The notes beneath the pieces are model-generated. The model did no database searches. It was not told where the DNA came from and saw nothing but the letters and a program-made list of their open reading frames with translations. Position numbers and translations under genes: made by a program. From positions 4,348,824-4,412,823 of the forward strand of contig OZ007505.1 in the NCBI GenBank assembly GCA_963931865.1: 64,000 bases of DNA, written 5' to 3'. Positions 60,526 to 64,000 of this stretch are shown one piece after another. How positions within the stretch are numbered: the stretch's first letter is position 1; each line of letters begins with the position of its first letter. Source of the stretch: Axinella damicornis (lineage: Eukaryota > Porifera > Demospongiae > Axinellida > Axinellidae).

Positions 60526-63158
60526 GAGGGGCAACCGCACTCCTGGTAGCCGTGATGCAACCGGTTGCAACTCGCTGGGTGGTCATAGTCTATGTGGCAA
60601 TGAAACTGTGAAAGTTGAAGAGAGCGCTCGAGCAATGGCGGCTGAAGGGAAGACAAAAGCACTCACAACTCCACTACCAAGATAAATTTCAGCAACAAAA
60701 TTGTATGGTTGGGTCACTGCACAATAGTGATCATGAAGATTTAGTCAGAACCTTTGTAGGTCCTTCCTGCGGGCTGGGAGGTTTTTTATTTGTTTATGCT
60801 TGCATTATTAGCGAGGGGCAACCGCACTCCTGGTAGCCGCGATGCAACCGGTTGCAACTCGCTGGGTGGTCATAGTCTTTTTTGTGGCAATGAAACTATG
60901 AAAGTTGAAGAGAGCGCTCGAGCAATGGCGGCTGAAGGGAAGACAAAAGCACTCACAACTCCACTAGCAACATGAATTTCAGCAACAAAATTGTACGGTT
61001 GGGTCACTGCACGACAGTGATCATGAAGATTTAGTCAGAACCTTTGTAGGTCCTTCCTGCAGGCTGGGAGGTTTTTATATTTGCTTTATTAGCGAGGGGC
61101 AACCGCACTCCTGGTAGCCATTGCAACTCCGCGGTTGCCTCGCAGTAGCGCAAGCTAATTATTGCAATTCGTTCCAATTAACGCACATGCCACGTGGCAA
61201 CCACGCTCAGTCGAACGCTAGCAATGGCGACCAAAGGGAAGACACGAAATTATAACAGCACTTACAACCTTGTCAGCACGGTGAGTTTCGGTATGTAACC
61301 GTCAGTGAAAAACAGCGATTACGGCTGTGTGGTCAGAATCTTTGTGGGCCCTTCGTATGACTGTACTGGCAACCAACGTCGAAGAGAACGATCGAGCAAT
61401 GGCGGCCGACGGCACGACAAAAGCGATTGTATCTCCATCACCAAGGTGAGTTTCGCCACAATTATTGTGTGGTTGTGTCACTGCATGATAGCGATCACGA
61501 TGGTGTAGTCAGAATCTCTGTAGACCTTTCCTGCGTGCTGTGAGGTTTGATTATTTAATTATTTAGATTATTTAGATTATTTAATTAATTATTTACGCGG
61601 CACAATTTTTCCTATACCAGGAGTGTAACGAGAGGCAACCGCACTCCTGGTAGCTGTTGCAACCCCGGTTGCGACTCGCCGTAGCGCAAGTGTCGACGTG
61701 AGTTCCAATTAACGCACATGCCACGTGGCAACCACGCTCTGTCGATCGCTAGCAAAGGCGTTATTACAGCACTTACAACTTTGCCAGGACGGTGAGTTTT
61801 GGCATGTAGGCGTCAATGAACGACAGCGATTACAGCTGTGTGGTCAGATTCTTTGTGGGGCCTTCGTAAGACTGTACTAGCAACCAACGTTGAAGAGAGC
61901 GATCGAGCAATGGCGGCCGACGGCACAACAAATGCGCTTGTATCTCCACCACCAAGGTGAGTTTCAGCACAATTATTATACGTTTGTCTAACTGCATGAT
62001 AGCCATCACGACGGTGTAGTCAGAATCTCTGTAGACCTTTCCTGCGAGCTATGAGGTTTGATTATTTAGATTAATTATTTACGCGGCACAATTTTTCCCC
62101 TACCAGGAGTGTAACGAGGGGCAACCGCACTCCTGGTAGCCGTTGCAACGCCGCGGTTGCCTCGCCGTACCGTAGCGAAGCTAATTATTGCAACATGCCA
62201 CGTGGCTCAGTCGATCGCGAGCAATGGCGAAGACAAGACAGCACTCACAACTTAGCCAGCACGGTGAGTTTTGGCATGTAAGCGTCAGTGAACGACAGCG
62301 ATCACGGCTGTGTGGTCAGAATCTTCGTGTGCCTTTCCTAAGAACGGTACTGCCACCGGAAGTCGGAGAGCGCTCGAGCAATGGCGGCCAACGGCGAGAC
62401 AAAAGCGTTCATATCTCTACCACCAAAGTGAGTTTCAGCACAATTATTTTGATTTTGTGTCACTGCATCATAGCGATCACAACGGTGTAGTCAGAATCTT
62501 TGTAGGCCATTCGGAAATAGTCAAACGTTTATTAATTAATTACATTATTTACGCGGCACAATTTTTCCTATACCAGGAGTGTAACGAGGGGCAACCGCAC
62601 TCCTGGTAGCCGTTGCAACGCCGGCTGCGACTCGCCGTAGCGCAACAAGCTAGTATCGCAGTTAGTTCCAATTAGCGCACATGCCACGTGGCAACCACGC
62701 TCAGTCGATCGCGGCGACCAAAGGGAAGACACGAAAACAGCACTTACAACTTGTCAGCACGGTGAGTTTTGGCATGTAAGTGTCAGTGAACAACAGCGAT
62801 TACGGCTGTGGGGTCAGAATCTTTGTGGGCCCTTTGTATGACTGTACTGGCAACCAACGTCGAAGAGCGATCGAGCAATGGCGGCCGACGGCACGACAAA
62901 AGCACTTGTATCTCCACCACCAAGGTGAGTTTCAGCACAATTATTATACGTTTGTCTAATTGCATGATAGCCATCACGACGGTGTAGTCAGAATCTCTGT
63001 AGACCTTTCCTGCGAGCTATGAGGTTTGATTATTTACATTAATTAATTAATTACGCGGCACAATTTTTCCCCTACCAGGAGTGTAATTACGCGGCACAAT
63101 TTTTCCCCTACCAGGAGTGTAATTACGCGGCACAATTTTTCCCCTACCAGGAGTGTAA
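60526..63158 (+). repeat. Tandem array 2 of the same TIR-bounded repeat (6 units)
   Basis: Heads at about 60526, 60813, 61094, 61630, 62116 and 62586. The first two are short units (about 280 bp) and the rest long. Internal modules are as in array 1, including CAATGGCGGCC and GTGAGTTTC. The array ends in a triplicated tail. Confidence 0.85.
63050..63158 (+). repeat. Three tandem copies of the 36-bp unit tail
   Basis: ATTACGCGGCACAATTTTTC plus CCCTACCAGGAGTGTA repeats three times with an exact 36-bp period at 63050, 63086 and 63122. Confidence 0.95.
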
Positions 63159-63212
63159 CTTTCTTTCATAGGAGCGGTACCAGAATTAACTCATTATCTA
63201 CTATAATTATAC

Positions 63213-63330
63213 TGCAAACAGCTTAAAGAAGCAGAAGAACATTGTACAAAGTATTAACGCCTAATATTAAACCCCCTATATAAATTCTTATGGGCTTATG
63301 GGTATCCTCCGGGCTCATTTAGCTGCTACG
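63213..63330 (+). repeat. Dispersed repeat, right flank of array 2
   Basis: Matches 60458-60525, continues with TATGGGCTTATGGGTATCC, and corresponds to the reverse complement of 37793-37865 plus 37225-37290. Confidence 0.7.
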
Positions 63331-63449
63331 GGGTGCAATGGGTTAATTAACTTAAACTGCTATAATAATTCTAGCATCTACTACATAACTCACTGACTAG
63401 ACATTCACTTGAGGCTGTGTAAGGGTATAACGTCCGTTGGTCTATAGGC

Positions 63450-63770
63450 TTCTTTCTCCAGGGAAACTTTACATTAGATACCGGGTAAGAAGCAATGGCA
63501 GGGGTACCCCTTTGGTGACTGAGATTCATAACCAATTTTTGTGAGGAATATATCCCTTTTGACCCAAATGACGTAAATTTTTCCTATAGAGAAAGTTACA
63601 CAGCTGTACCTACTGCATTTTATGTTCGGTGAAAGCACATAGCTAATTCTATCCTGAGTAACCCAAGGTGTAATTCTTTCCCACGAATAACCCATGAAAA
63701 TGGTAACATAATTCTTTCCGATGAGTAACCAATGGAAATTTGGCAAAATTATGCCTTTTATACAGTGTAG
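63450..63770. mobile_element. Partial arm of the foldback element
   Basis: Similar in sequence and orientation to 26700-27000: GGGTACCCCTTTGGTGACT, GAATATATCCCTTTTGA, TAACCCATGAAAATGGTAAC. It is more diverged than the two arms at 25275-27003 are from each other. Confidence 0.7.
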
Positions 63771-63837
63771 CACAAGCCTGGTCATGTGAAAAATCTGAAG
63801 ACGCCCCGCAAATAAATAATCATAATATGCCCTTTTT

Positions 63838-64000
63838 AGAGCAGAGCAGAACCACGGGAACCACAGGAACCCAGGGAACCACAGGAACCAAGGGAACCAC
63901 AGGTACCACAGGAACCACGGGAACCACGGGAACCACGGGAACCACGGGAACCACGGGAACCACGGGAACCCAGGAACCAAGGGAACCACAGGAACCTAGG
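63838..64000. repeat. 9-bp tandem repeat running off the window
   Basis: Units of GGGAACCAC with CAGG/AAGG variants, about 18 copies to the window end. The Pro-Trp-Phe repeating minus-strand frame is an artefact. Confidence 0.9.

Noticed and set aside
63474..63989. 171-codon minus-strand frame rich in Pro-Trp-Phe
   Set aside because: It runs through a 9-bp satellite and a foldback-element arm; no domain and no splice support.

Overview
The window looks like a scaffold from an animal genome, most likely a marine invertebrate, and a sponge is my best guess. The main gene has many short exons, and the introns are crowded with CA/TG, (CCCT)n and poly-G repeats. There are dispersed hairpin repeats, hAT-like MITEs, a MULE-type transposase remnant, and a small family of intronless genes of unknown origin. 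No bacterial operon structure is visible. Two gaps of exactly 200 N (6919-7118 and 36851-37050) show that the window is three contigs joined with an arbitrary gap size, so order and orientation across the gaps are assembly hypotheses.

Contig 1 (1-6918) carries plus-strand exons of a NEDD4-type C2 domain. Contig 2 (7119-36850) holds four things: a degenerate minus-strand MULE-like transposase gene with an AT-hook-like segment and a C-terminal CXXC zinc finger (7645-9953); a cluster of duplicated cassettes (10.4-25 kb) encoding a helical N-terminal domain and a six-bladed propeller-like domain, fused in one gene and separate in two others; a 1.7 kb foldback element (25.3-27.0 kb); and a minus-strand WW-WW-WW-HECT gene end (27424-36193). 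Contig 3 (37051-64000) begins with a second, plus-strand copy of the same WW-HECT exons (37988-46221). It then has two arrays of a promoter-like/first-exon-like repeat (46.8-54.7 and 60.5-63.2 kb) separated by TIR elements and minisatellites.

The two WW-HECT copies match exon for exon (18 shared exons of identical length) and form an inverted repeat of about 9 kb arms around the second gap. Taken with the C2 exons of contig 1, contig 3 completes a C2-WW-HECT ubiquitin ligase of the NEDD4 family. Contig 2 is therefore either a misplaced, inverted alternative haplotype or a genuine inverted duplication. The arms differ by TE insertions, minisatellite length and a few amino acids.

The observations I consider most worth following are these: a 28-bp minisatellite that amplifies a HECT-gene exon/intron boundary with its splice donor; the fusion/fission gene family in which the propeller-only gene gains its ATG from an ATT codon and shares a TATA promoter with the N-domain-only gene; the CXXC finger attached to a MULE transposase; and the 23 tandem units carrying ATG-mini-exon-GTGAGT modules behind CCAAT and CACGTG boxes.
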